Positions 1 through 6,713 of a DNA stretch of 12,152 nt are shown here, one piece after another. Under the pieces are notes generated by a model, which worked only from the letters and a program-made list of their open reading frames with translations, did not search any database and was not told the origin of the DNA. The position numbers and the translations under genes are program-made. The DNA lies in assembly GCA_910587205.1 (NCBI GenBank), contig CAJULZ010000087.1, positions 1 to 12,152 of the forward strand. The letters are read 5' to 3'. Position 1 is the first letter of the stretch. Each line of letters starts with the position of its first letter. The DNA comes from an uncultured Oscillospiraceae bacterium. Lineage in GTDB: Bacteria > Bacillota > Clostridia > Oscillospirales > Oscillospiraceae.

Positions 1-2
1 TG

Positions 3-299
3 CGGCAGGTCATTGGGGAACTGCAATCGCTGATCGGCGATGGCAAGCAGGAAGCCCACGGCCCCCGGCAATTCCTGAAAAGCGTCCGCAAGTACACCGA
101 CCGGGAAGAACTGACGGCGGAAATGCTGAACGAACTGGTTGACAAGATCATCGTCCACATTCCCGGCAAGAGCAGTGGACACCGCAGGCAAAAGATCGAG
201 ATTTATTACAAGGCTGCCGGGATCATCGGCATTGCTGACCACCTCTGTGAAGCCGGGGATGGCAGAGGTCAGTGGCGCAAAAAGCAAAAAACGGCCTGA
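3..299 (+). CDS. Large serine recombinase, C-terminal fragment (DUF4368-type end)
   Basis: The frame is open from the left edge to a TGA and gives 98 residues; the start and the catalytic domain lie outside the window. The visible part contains LNELVDKIIVHIPGKSSGHR followed by QKIEIYYKAAGIIG, the pattern of the DUF4368 tail found in large serine recombinases of TnpX/TndX type that excise and insert integrative elements of Clostridia. The very basic last residues (RGQWRKKQKTA) fit a DNA-binding tail. In such elements the recombinase often lies near one end, so an element boundary may be close to this gene, to its right or in the sequence just after it. I see no duplicated attachment site. Family assignment is from recognised sequence similarity; activity cannot be judged from a fragment. 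Confidence 0.8.
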   Translation, partial: RQVIGELQSLIGDGKQEAHGPRQFLKSVRKYTDREELTAEMLNELVDKIIVHIPGKSSGHRRQKIEIYYKAAGIIGIADHLCEAGDGRGQWRKKQKTA

Positions 300-300
300 A

Positions 301-340
301 AAGGCAGGGCTGTGACCTGTTACAGTCACAGCCCTGCCTT
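301..340. terminator. Hairpin terminator between convergent recombinase and sigma/anti-sigma operon
   Basis: A perfect 16-bp inverted repeat (arms 301-316 and 325-340, arm AAGGCAGGGCTGTGAC) encloses an 8-nt loop. It begins two bases after the recombinase stop. Read on the minus strand the stem ends in CCTTTT, with a further run of six T a few bases on, so it could also end the anti-sigma transcript. On the plus strand no T-run follows. A role as intrinsic terminator is inferred. Confidence 0.6.
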
Positions 341-392
341 ACATAGAATACTTCGTTGCGGTACCCCACCTTGTGCGCATGGACCCGCCCTT

Positions 393-1301
393 TTATTCGT
401 AGATGGAGTCAATGATCTGCTCCAGCTCCGCCATAGCGATGTCCCCGCTGATGGCACCCTGCGCAGGACCATTGGTCCAGAGAGCCACGGGCCGTCCGGC
501 GTTGGTGGACAACAGATGGGTGATTCCCCCTACTTGATAGGGGATGGGATCTCCTTCATCCTTTTGGAAGTTCCCATAGGTCCTGCTATCTTCTCCCTCC
601 CGAGGGAGGAACACCTCCACAAATATGATGATTACATCTTCATCCCGCTGGTAGGCGGCATGGAAGATCAGCGCGTCGGGAAAGCCGGTGTCGACCACCA
701 GATCTACCAGCGTGAATCCCTCCGGGAGCCAATGGGGAACCATAGGCCGCGCCAGTCCGCAGTCGTCCACCGCCTCCTGAAGACTCGCGTATTCCCTGCC
801 CTCCTCGGGCATACGGATCTTATCCTCTTCTGTTGGAACGATCTGGCCCGGGGTAATGCACATCGTCTCATCCGTCCATTGGGCAAGCAACTTCCACAGG
901 TCGTAGCCATGGGCGGCCGCCGTTACAGAAACAGACATCAGCAACACGGCCAGCGCTGCCACGGCCAGCAGCCCCCGTGCGCTCCATTTTCGTAAGTGGG
1001 ATCGACGCCGCCCCGGGGCGGCGTCTGAGGACGGTGTGGCACCGTCCTCAGACCGGACGCTGCGAACCTCAGCAAAAGAGAGATATTTTTCCTGGAAACT
1101 CATCCATGCCTGACTTGCCGCATTATTGGAGCTGTGGTTCCGCTCTGCCAGCAGCTGGGCGACATAATAGAGCTTGTCCATGCGCTCCTCTCCGCTCTCC
1201 GGGTCCTGAAAATCCTGGAGAAGCAGCTTCTCCAGATTCGCTGTGCTCATTTGTTCCAAATCAGCAGGTTCAAGAAGATCCCATTTTTCGGTCTTCCCCA
1301 T
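393..1301 (-). CDS. Membrane-anchored anti-sigma-like protein, DUF4367 C-terminal domain
   Basis: The protein has 302 residues. Residues 1-105 are polar, probably cytoplasmic, and likely hold the sigma-binding part. One hydrophobic segment (about 109-130, GLLAVAALAVLLMSVSV) would span the membrane. The C-terminal 110 residues (from about PHWLPEGFTLVDLVV to AELEQIIDSIYE) resemble the DUF4367 domain that forms the outer part of many clostridial regulators encoded next to ECF sigma factors. No zinc-type HxxxCxxC motif is present. It starts 27 bp after the sigma gene with a GGGGGA-type ribosome site, so the two are one operon and this is the likely partner that holds the sigma factor inactive. 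The linker just before the membrane helix is encoded by two perfect palindromes (1004-1053). Pairing and direction of control are inferred from context. Confidence 0.75.
   Translation of the reverse strand: MGKTEKWDLLEPADLEQMSTANLEKLLLQDFQDPESGEERMDKLYYVAQLLAERNHSSNNAASQAWMSFQEKYLSFAEVRSVRSEDGATPSSDAAPGRRRSHLRKWSARGLLAVAALAVLLMSVSVTAAAHGYDLWKLLAQWTDETMCITPGQIVPTEEDKIRMPEEGREYASLQEAVDDCGLARPMVPHWLPEGFTLVDLVVDTGFPDALIFHAAYQRDEDVIIIFVEVFLPREGEDSRTYGNFQKDEGDPIPYQVGGITHLLSTNAGRPVALWTNGPAQGAISGDIAMAELEQIIDSIYE
1004..1053. repeat. Two adjacent perfect palindromes inside the anti-sigma gene
   Basis: Positions 1004-1025 form a 22-bp perfect palindrome with no loop (left arm GACGCCGCCCC). Positions 1023-1053 form a 14-bp perfect stem (left arm GTCTGAGGACGGTG) around a 3-nt loop. 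The two share the GTC at 1023-1025. The stretch is in frame and encodes the region from about residue 83 to 99 (SEDGATPSSDAAPG with arginines after it), between the cytoplasmic part and the membrane helix. Chance pairing of this quality in coding DNA is unlikely. It may be an inserted palindromic element or an mRNA structure. Confidence 0.7.
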
Positions 1302-1328
1302 ACAGCATCCCCCTTTCCACGGATACGT

Positions 1329-1814
1329 TCAAATCTTCAGCTTCTTTTGCAGCCGCTTTCTGGCCCGCTGCACCCGCTTTTTGCAGGCCTCCACAGAGAT
1401 GCCCAGCTCCTGGGCCAGCTCCGGTATCGTGCACAGCTCCAGAGCAATGCGCTTGAGAAGCTGGAAATCCTCGCTGTCCGACACGTTGCCAAACAGCAGG
1501 TCCACATCCAGCAGCTCCGGTTCCTCCGCGGGCAGTTCCTCGCCTGCGCTCAGGGACAGCATCCGCCGCAGCTTCTGCTGGGTGCGGAGCATATTCTGCA
1601 TCACGTGCTTCAGCGTCATCATGATCCAGCCCTGCGGCTTGGGGTTGGACAACACCTGATCCCACTTGGTGCAGGCAATACAGAAAGCGTCCTGGATGGC
1701 CTCCTCCGCCAGGGCAGAATTTTTCAGGACACGCAGAGCGTAAGCATAGAGGGCCGGGTACATCTCCTTATACAGTGTCTCGATTTTTGATTTCCACGGT
1801 TCACTGGGAGCCAC
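1329..1814 (-). CDS. ECF-type RNA polymerase sigma factor
   Basis: The protein has 161 residues. Region 2 covers about residues 9-77 (IETLYKEMYPALYAYALRVL, then AEEAIQDAFCIAC and the KPQGWIMMTLKHV block that recognises the -10 element). Region 4 covers about 112-159, with the helix-turn-helix IPELAQELGISVEACKKRVQ and a basic tail. These are the two domains of ECF sigma-70 factors. I chose the GTG at 1814 because AGGAGG sits 7 nt before it; an in-frame ATG 14 codons upstream (1856) has no such site and would place the ribosome site inside the gene. The next gene in the operon is the DUF4367 anti-sigma-like protein. Which genes it controls is unknown, and I saw no convincing copy of an ECF promoter upstream of its own start. 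Confidence 0.85.
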   Translation of the reverse strand: MAPSEPWKSKIETLYKEMYPALYAYALRVLKNSALAEEAIQDAFCIACTKWDQVLSNPKPQGWIMMTLKHVMQNMLRTQQKLRRMLSLSAGEELPAEEPELLDVDLLFGNVSDSEDFQLLKRIALELCTIPELAQELGISVEACKKRVQRARKRLQKKLKI

Positions 1815-2258
1815 CCGATCACCTCCTACCTGGGCCCGGCTCAGATGGAGCGCCAACCCAAAGTATCTTCAACAAAACCGCGGGCCAGCCCTCACGGCGC
1901 ACCCGCATTCAGCCCATATAATTTATATATGTTGGAACCGGGGCGCTTGGGGACAGCAAAATGAGGCGTGGGGGGAACTTGGAAAAATAGGAGGCAAACC
2001 GGGGCCCAACGAGAGGGGCTTCGGCTGTCCAAAAAATATAGGGGCCACTATTTAAGATGTGTCCCCAAACTTCGACGTCCTGACATATTCAAATATGAGG
2101 TGATCATGCGGCCTAACATCTGGGCCTTCCTGATGTATCGCAATTTGGCTTTCGTGCGCCTTAACTTCTCCGGTAATCTGCGATACCGGGAAATCACCCC
2201 AAGAACGACCGGTCAATCAGAACGATTTGATATGGCCAACAAGAGGAGGAAATGGATC
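1815..2258. other. 444-bp divergent spacer between sigma gene and lipoprotein gene
   Basis: No gene is supported here. It holds an AT-rich block at 1916-1930 (TATAATTTATATAT), with a GGAACC just after it (1934-1939), and a small inverted repeat CCGGTA/TACCGG at 2170-2189 (8-nt loop), overlapped by a second one GTATCGCA/TGCGATAC at 2135-2186. None of the -10-like hexamers has a good -35 partner at 16-18 bp, so I cannot place the promoters. An ATG at 2106 with GAGGTGATC directly before it is in frame with the downstream lipoprotein and could be a spurious or leader start. Confidence 0.5.
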
Positions 2259-3296
2259 GTGAGCAAGACCAAGAAACTGGCGGCCCTGCTGATGGCTCTG
2301 CTGCTGACGGCAGGCGCCGGGTGCAGCGTGCCGGACGGCGGAGACCCGGGCGGCGACGCGCCCATCCAAACCCAGAAGCAGGTGGAACCCACCCCCACCC
2401 CCACGCCTGAGCCCCCGGAGGAGACCCTGGACCCGGAGGCGGCGGAAGCGGTGAAGTACAATGTCTACGTGCAGATGAACAACAAGATCGTGGACGTGCT
2501 AGACACCCTCTACAGCTATTATGAGGTGGTGGAATACGCCGACGAATTCGCTTTGATCCCCGACAGCGAGTATACTTATAAATATGACATCTCCGGCTAT
2601 AACACAGACCTACTGGAGGACGCCCAGTACGTGTTGGAGATGGACCCGCCCTTTGAGGAGCTGGACAGCCTGACGGAGCAGATTCTGGAGCCGATGCGGG
2701 CGTTGATGGAGACTTTCACCCTGATCTCCCACAATTACGATTACGCTGCCGACCAGTACGCCAAGCCCAAGGAGTACCACAAGGCTATCCAGGCCAACGC
2801 CGCTGTGTTCCAGGAGCTGGCTTTCCAGTACATGGACGCGATCCAGGTCATGAGCATCCAGCGGGTGGAGGCGGAGGAGCAGGAGATGCAGGATGAGGGC
2901 CGGCTGTTGGCCTACGGCTTCAGCCACTCCATCACGGTGGTGAAGAAGATCACCGCCGAGTGCGCCGCCCAGGATGTGTCCGACGAGAATATCGAAACGC
3001 TGGATCTGGCCCCCATCCGTCCACTGTATCAGGAGCTGTTGGACACCATCGCGGACTACAAGGCCGCAGCGGAGGACAACAACCAGCTCATGAAGGAGTC
3101 CATGACCGCCGACGGCGCCTACCACATCGGCACCCAGATCGACCGGATGGCTTCCGCACTGGAGTGGATGATCAAGCAGGTGGAGAGCGGTCGGCCCATT
3201 GAGGATCCCGGTCGGGAGTACCTGGGCGGCCTGATCCACGTGAGCGTGGTGCTGAGCGACTGCATTGACCTGTATAACAGCTCTATAGCATCCTGA
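2259..3296 (+). CDS. DUF3829-like lipoprotein
   Basis: The protein has 345 residues from the GTG at 2259, chosen because AGGAGG (2244-2249) lies 9 nt upstream and because it puts a lipoprotein signal at the N terminus: MSKTKK, a hydrophobic stretch LAALLMALLLTAGAG, then Cys22. The lipobox is weak at position -3 (Gly). A proline/threonine-rich spacer (TPTPTPEPPEE) follows to about residue 60. The rest (about 63-340) is largely helical and acidic, and resembles DUF3829 lipoproteins such as E. coli YiiG, whose function is unknown. It is probably tethered to the outer face of the membrane. It shares an operon with the next gene, 20 bp away. In-frame upstream starts at 2106 and 1968 would bury the signal sequence and are less likely. 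Confidence 0.7.
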   Translation: MSKTKKLAALLMALLLTAGAGCSVPDGGDPGGDAPIQTQKQVEPTPTPTPEPPEETLDPEAAEAVKYNVYVQMNNKIVDVLDTLYSYYEVVEYADEFALIPDSEYTYKYDISGYNTDLLEDAQYVLEMDPPFEELDSLTEQILEPMRALMETFTLISHNYDYAADQYAKPKEYHKAIQANAAVFQELAFQYMDAIQVMSIQRVEAEEQEMQDEGRLLAYGFSHSITVVKKITAECAAQDVSDENIETLDLAPIRPLYQELLDTIADYKAAAEDNNQLMKESMTADGAYHIGTQIDRMASALEWMIKQVESGRPIEDPGREYLGGLIHVSVVLSDCIDLYNSSIAS

Positions 3297-3316
3297 TACG
3301 CTGAGGAGGAACCGAT

Positions 3317-3826
3317 ATGAAAAAGCGCAGCCCAATTCTGGGTGTGGCCTGTTTGCTGATTTTGGTTGGCCTGGGGGTCTATATCTTCCTTTCAGGGGCG
3401 GCCAAGGCGGAGATTACTATCAGCGGAAAGACCTACGAAATGCGCGCCATCAGCGTACGGGACTTCATGAGCGACGGCTATGTCTTCTCCACCATGTCCA
3501 TTGAGGACAATACCATGTACACCTACAACTACAGCGACGCGATCCTGGAGGCCAAGAGCTACTACAATTCAGGCGTGCCCTTCAAGGTGAAGGGGAGCGC
3601 CGGGGCGTCCATCACCTGCTGGGTCTACAATCCCACCTCCGAACAGGTAGAGATTCGGGAGGGAAAGATCAACTCCATCTCCTGCGATATCAAGGATCTG
3701 CTGGCGGACGGTATCAAGGTGTCCGTAGCGGGCCTGGAGATGGAGCGGCAAACCAAGGAAGAAATCAAAGCCTACATATCTACCAGTTCGACCGGGACAG
3801 CTACAATCAATTCCTGCGCCGCCTGA
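3317..3826 (+). pseudogene. Small membrane-anchored protein, 3' end broken by fusion to a GH18 remnant
   Basis: The reading frame gives 169 residues, with AGGAGG (3304-3309) 7 nt before the ATG. Residues 1-5 are basic, 6-27 form a membrane helix or uncleaved signal (SPILGVACLLILVGLGVYIF), and the rest is a predicted beta-rich outer domain (AEITISGKTYEMRAISVRDF). I do not recognise the family. From about residue 152 the protein sequence becomes low-complexity (STSSTGTATINSCAA), because at about 3770-3778 the DNA switches to the coding sequence of a GH18 enzyme read in another frame. The native C terminus is therefore probably lost; helix-like EEIKAY is the last credible native part. It may still be translated as a truncated protein, in an operon with the lipoprotein gene before it. 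Confidence 0.6.
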
Positions 3827-4410
3827 CGCAGCGGATGCACCAATTGGGTTACATTGTGGTGACTGCTCTGGTGCCCAAGCTCTCAGATAACCAGCAGGGA
3901 CTTCTGTACTCGGCCCATGACTATGCTTTTCACGGGCAGACCGCAGACTACGTTATCCTCATGACCTATGAATGGGGCTATACCTATGGGCCCGCCATGG
4001 CGGTGGCGCCTCTCGACAAGGTACGTCAGGTACTGGATTACGCCACCCAAGTTATACCGGCAGAACATATCCTCATGGGCGTACCCAATTACGGCTATGA
4101 TTGGACGCTGCCCTTCGCGCAGGGTACAGCGGCACGCTCCCTCTCCAACATTGACGCCGTCACTTTGGCCGGACAGGTAAAAGCAGGCATCCAGTACGAT
4201 CAAACTGCGCAGTCCCCCTTTTTCCGCTACTACGATGGAGATGGCAGGCAGCACGAGGTCTGGTTTGAGGATGCCCGCAGCCTCCGAGGCAAGTACTCTT
4301 TGGTGAACGAATACGGCCTTGCCGGCGTCAGCTTCTGGAACCTGAACAACCTTTTCCGTACAAATTTTATTGTGTTGGAATCCATGTTCAGCGTGGAAAA
4401 AGTGTTGTAG
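3778..4410 (+). pseudogene. 5'-truncated GH18 spore peptidoglycan hydrolase (YaaH/SleL type)
   Basis: About 210 residues of the C-terminal half of a GH18 domain can be read: IYQFDRDSYNQFLRRLTQ, then ALVPKLSDNQQGLLY, the conserved VILMTYEWGYTYGPAMAVAPL, ILMGVPNYGYDWTLPF, YDQTAQSPFFRYYD, HEVWFEDARS and the final GVSFWNLNN barrel strand. These match YaaH/SleL cortex-lytic N-acetylglucosaminidases of spore formers. Complete members are about 430 residues with LysM repeats in front. Here the LysM repeats and the first barrel half, including the catalytic DxxDxE motif that should lie just before IYQFDRD, are absent. The only ATG inside (3835) has no ribosome site. The fragment abuts the preceding gene out of frame, so it should be inactive. 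Confidence 0.8.
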
Positions 4411-4474
4411 CTAAGCAACTTCAGCGCAAATGGATAAAATCGAGACTTCTACTTGCTGTTTATTTCACTCCTCC

Positions 4475-4493
4475 GGCAACAATGTGGCAACAA
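4475..4493 (+). repeat. Short direct repeat GGCAACAA in the gap after the GH18 remnant
   Basis: Two copies of GGCAACAA (4475-4482 and 4486-4493) are separated by TGT, in the 206-bp gap between the GH18 remnant and the flavoenzyme gene. The gap is otherwise AT-rich and has no gene or clear hairpin. The repeat could be a trace of an attachment site or chance; nothing else supports a role. Confidence 0.3.
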
Positions 4494-4616
4494 AAACGTT
4501 TAAGGAATCGTGCTGCGAATTGCGTAGTAAATTTTTTCATTAGCTTTTTCAGAATCCGAACTTTTTAAGATGTCCTTCCTTTCTTGCTGTTCGCTTTTCC
4601 CGCTTCCTCCTCCCTC

Positions 4617-6578
4617 TTACAAAATATCCATGGCGGCGTGGTAGCCGCTGTATATGGCCTGCCGGACAGCGCCCACCGAGGCACAGTCACCGATCATACG
4701 GAAGAAGGGAGCCGTGCATTCCCTCTCAAAAGCCTCCGCCAATTCCCTTTTGGGCCGCAGTCCCACGCTGTAGATGACCGTGTCCGCCGGAAGCAGGGTA
4801 ACCTCCCCATCCTTGCGGACCAGCACCCCGTCCGCTACGACCTCCTCGACGGCCGTGTCTGTTAAGTAGCGGATATGGCCGGACAGACGGTCAAAAGTCT
4901 CCAGCAAGGCGGGCCGGGTAATATGGTTGGCCTGCGGAGCAATGCGGCTGGTCATTTCTACCACCGTTACCTGCCTGCCCTCTTCTGCGTAAGATAGGCC
5001 GGTTTCACATCCGGTAAGGCCACCGCCGATGATCACAATCTTTTGCCCCACCCGCTCTGGGAAGCGGCTGATCTCCTTACAGTCCATAGCCCCACACTTT
5101 AACAGACCCGGAATTTGAGAGGGGACATTCACCAAAGATCCCACTGCCACAAGAACCGCGTCAGGGGATAAGCCATTCACCATATCGGGTGTGGCCTCAG
5201 TGTTCAGGCGCACATCAACACCCATCCGCCGAACCATACGGGCGAGGAAATCCTTATAGGCCATCAATTGTGTTTTATGACAGTCATGTTCCAAACAATT
5301 CAAGGTGCCTCCAAGCCTGTCTTCCTTTTCCTGCAGAGTTACCCGGTGACCTCGCTCAGCGGCGGTGATGGCCGCTTTCATGCCCGCTGGGCCGCCGCCC
5401 ACAATCACCACATTCCGGCTTTGACGGATAGGCTGACGTTGTATGGCATCCATCAGCTCATGGCCTACGCAAGGGTTGATATCGCAGCCAAACTCTCCAT
5501 GGTCAAAGTTTCCCAGACAGTTCATGCAGCGCACACAGTGCTGCACATCCTCGTCCCGGCCGGCCCTCCACTTATTTGGAGTCTGTGGGTCGGCCAGAAG
5601 CTGCCTGGACATATAAATGATATCTGCATCTCCGTCCCGGATAATACGGTCCAACTCTTCCGGGTCGGACCCATAGCCGCCTACCGTAGCCACGGGAATT
5701 TTGACGCACTGCTTGACCGCCTTGGCCAGAGCCAAGTTACAGCCCTCCGGGCCACCGGGAACAAAGATGCCTGGGAAGGTATATTGGTTGGTGGTGTAAT
5801 AGGACCCAGCGGATACATGGATAATATCCACGATATTCTCTATCATCTGCGCAAAGGCACACACATCCTCCATCGTAATGCCGTTTTCCATATGCTCGTC
5901 GCCACTCGTGCGGAACTCAATCAACATATCAGGACCCACTGCGGCCCGGACAGCCTTCAGGATAGCCAAAGGAAAACGTCCCCTATTTTCAATCGTTCCG
6001 CCGTACCGATCTGTCCTCCAGTTGGTGGCCGGGGACAAAAACTGAGAAAAAAGCCATCCATGTCCGCCATGAATCATCAGCATTTTGAAGCCGCAGTCTC
6101 GCATCATCACCGCCGCCCGGGCAAAATCCCGGCAGACATCTTCCATCTCTTTCTCGCTAAATTCCTCCACCTGTACACCGTCCGGGCGGACATAACGGTT
6201 CGGGCCATGGGGATTCCTCCCCTCCAAAAATTCAGGGCTGGTGGTATCGCCGCAGTGAAAAAGCTCAATGGAGGGTACCGCCCCATGCCGAGCGATAAAC
6301 GCTGCCTCCTTCACATATTCGCTGCGGAATGTCATCAACGCCTTATTCCCGGCGTGCTTCCGGTTGGCATAGGGATTGTCCACCACAGTTTCCGCCACAG
6401 TAACTGCCGCAGCGCCGCCACGGGCCTTATCTTCAACGTAAAGGATCTGCCGAATATCTGGCCCCCGGTATAGGCGGTTCCCCGGCGTCATGGAACAGGG
6501 GGCGGCAAAAATCCGGTTTCGAAAATGGACTTTTTTGATGTCAAGGGTGCTGAATAGGTGGGGATATAGACCGTTCAT
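4617..6578 (-). CDS. OYE-family iron-sulfur flavoprotein (2-enoate reductase / 2,4-dienoyl-CoA reductase / BaiCD-BaiH type)
   Basis: The protein has 653 residues, the usual length for this class. Residues 1-340 form an FMN-binding TIM barrel (YPHLFSTLDIKKVHFRNRIF; HGGHGWLFSQFLSP followed by TNWRTDRYGG at about 170-195). His170 and His173 match the substrate-binding His pair of ene-reductases such as YqjM, whereas trimethylamine dehydrogenase has Tyr/His there. Cys348, Cys351, Cys354 and Cys365 would bind a 4Fe-4S cluster. Two dinucleotide-binding motifs follow (GGGPAG at 394, GGGLTG at 518) plus GDCASVGAVRQAI near the end, giving an FAD/NAD(P)H module. Electrons would run from NAD(P)H through FAD and Fe-S to FMN to reduce an activated C=C bond. 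The start has AAGGAG 7 nt upstream. It is divergent from a LysR gene, its likely regulator. The substrate is unknown. Confidence 0.88.
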   Translation of the reverse strand: MNGLYPHLFSTLDIKKVHFRNRIFAAPCSMTPGNRLYRGPDIRQILYVEDKARGGAAAVTVAETVVDNPYANRKHAGNKALMTFRSEYVKEAAFIARHGAVPSIELFHCGDTTSPEFLEGRNPHGPNRYVRPDGVQVEEFSEKEMEDVCRDFARAAVMMRDCGFKMLMIHGGHGWLFSQFLSPATNWRTDRYGGTIENRGRFPLAILKAVRAAVGPDMLIEFRTSGDEHMENGITMEDVCAFAQMIENIVDIIHVSAGSYYTTNQYTFPGIFVPGGPEGCNLALAKAVKQCVKIPVATVGGYGSDPEELDRIIRDGDADIIYMSRQLLADPQTPNKWRAGRDEDVQHCVRCMNCLGNFDHGEFGCDINPCVGHELMDAIQRQPIRQSRNVVIVGGGPAGMKAAITAAERGHRVTLQEKEDRLGGTLNCLEHDCHKTQLMAYKDFLARMVRRMGVDVRLNTEATPDMVNGLSPDAVLVAVGSLVNVPSQIPGLLKCGAMDCKEISRFPERVGQKIVIIGGGLTGCETGLSYAEEGRQVTVVEMTSRIAPQANHITRPALLETFDRLSGHIRYLTDTAVEEVVADGVLVRKDGEVTLLPADTVIYSVGLRPKRELAEAFERECTAPFFRMIGDCASVGAVRQAIYSGYHAAMDIL

Positions 6579-6602
6579 AGTTATTCTCCTTTATGTATTG
6601 CC

Positions 6603-6615
6603 ATGCCAAGGGCAT
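6603..6615. promoter_or_regulatory. Candidate LysR operator (ATGCC-AAG-GGCAT)
   Basis: A perfect 5-bp inverted repeat with a 3-bp spacer lies in the 135-bp space between the divergent flavoenzyme and LysR genes, 15 bp upstream of the lysR -35 box. LysR proteins usually bind such short dyads in the divergent spacer. The fit to the classic T-N11-A form is imperfect, so this is only a candidate. Confidence 0.35.
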
Positions 6616-6630
6616 CAATCCATCGGGCTA

Positions 6631-6659
6631 TTGACACAGGGTAGTTTTCCGCCTAAAAT
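6631..6659 (+). promoter_or_regulatory. Sigma-A promoter of the LysR gene
   Basis: TTGACA (6631-6636), a 17-bp spacer, then TAAAAT (6654-6659). The -35 box is perfect and the -10 box matches five of six bases, at ideal spacing. The ATG at 6714 lies about 48 bp after the expected transcription start. A promoter this close to consensus suggests steady expression of the regulator, perhaps limited by its own binding. Confidence 0.7.
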
Positions 6660-6713
6660 GTTGTTAAGTGCCAATTTCAAAAACGCATTTGGAACGCGGG
6701 AGATGCCATTTAA

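Noticed and set aside
312..995. Long plus-strand open frame of 227 codons
   Set aside because: It is antisense to the anti-sigma gene, has no domain pattern or ribosome site, and its sequence is rich in Pro/His/Arg as expected of a shadow frame.
1917..1939. TATAAT at 1917 and an ECF-like GGAACC at 1934
   Set aside because: Neither has a suitable partner box at normal spacing, so no promoter is claimed.
2610..3335. 241-codon minus-strand open frame rich in Leu, Val and His
   Set aside because: Antisense shadow of the DUF3829-like lipoprotein gene.
3835..4410. ATG at 3835 as the start of a functional GH18 gene
   Set aside because: There is no ribosome site, and GH18 similarity continues upstream to about 3778; the catalytic half is missing.
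4475..4493. The GGCAACAA direct repeat as an attachment site
   Set aside because: It is only 8 bp, with no integrase gene nearby and no second distant copy noticed in the window.
5268..6473. 401-codon plus-strand open frame
   Set aside because: It lies wholly opposite the iron-sulfur flavoenzyme, whose motifs are unmistakable; no credible start or domain in the antisense frame.
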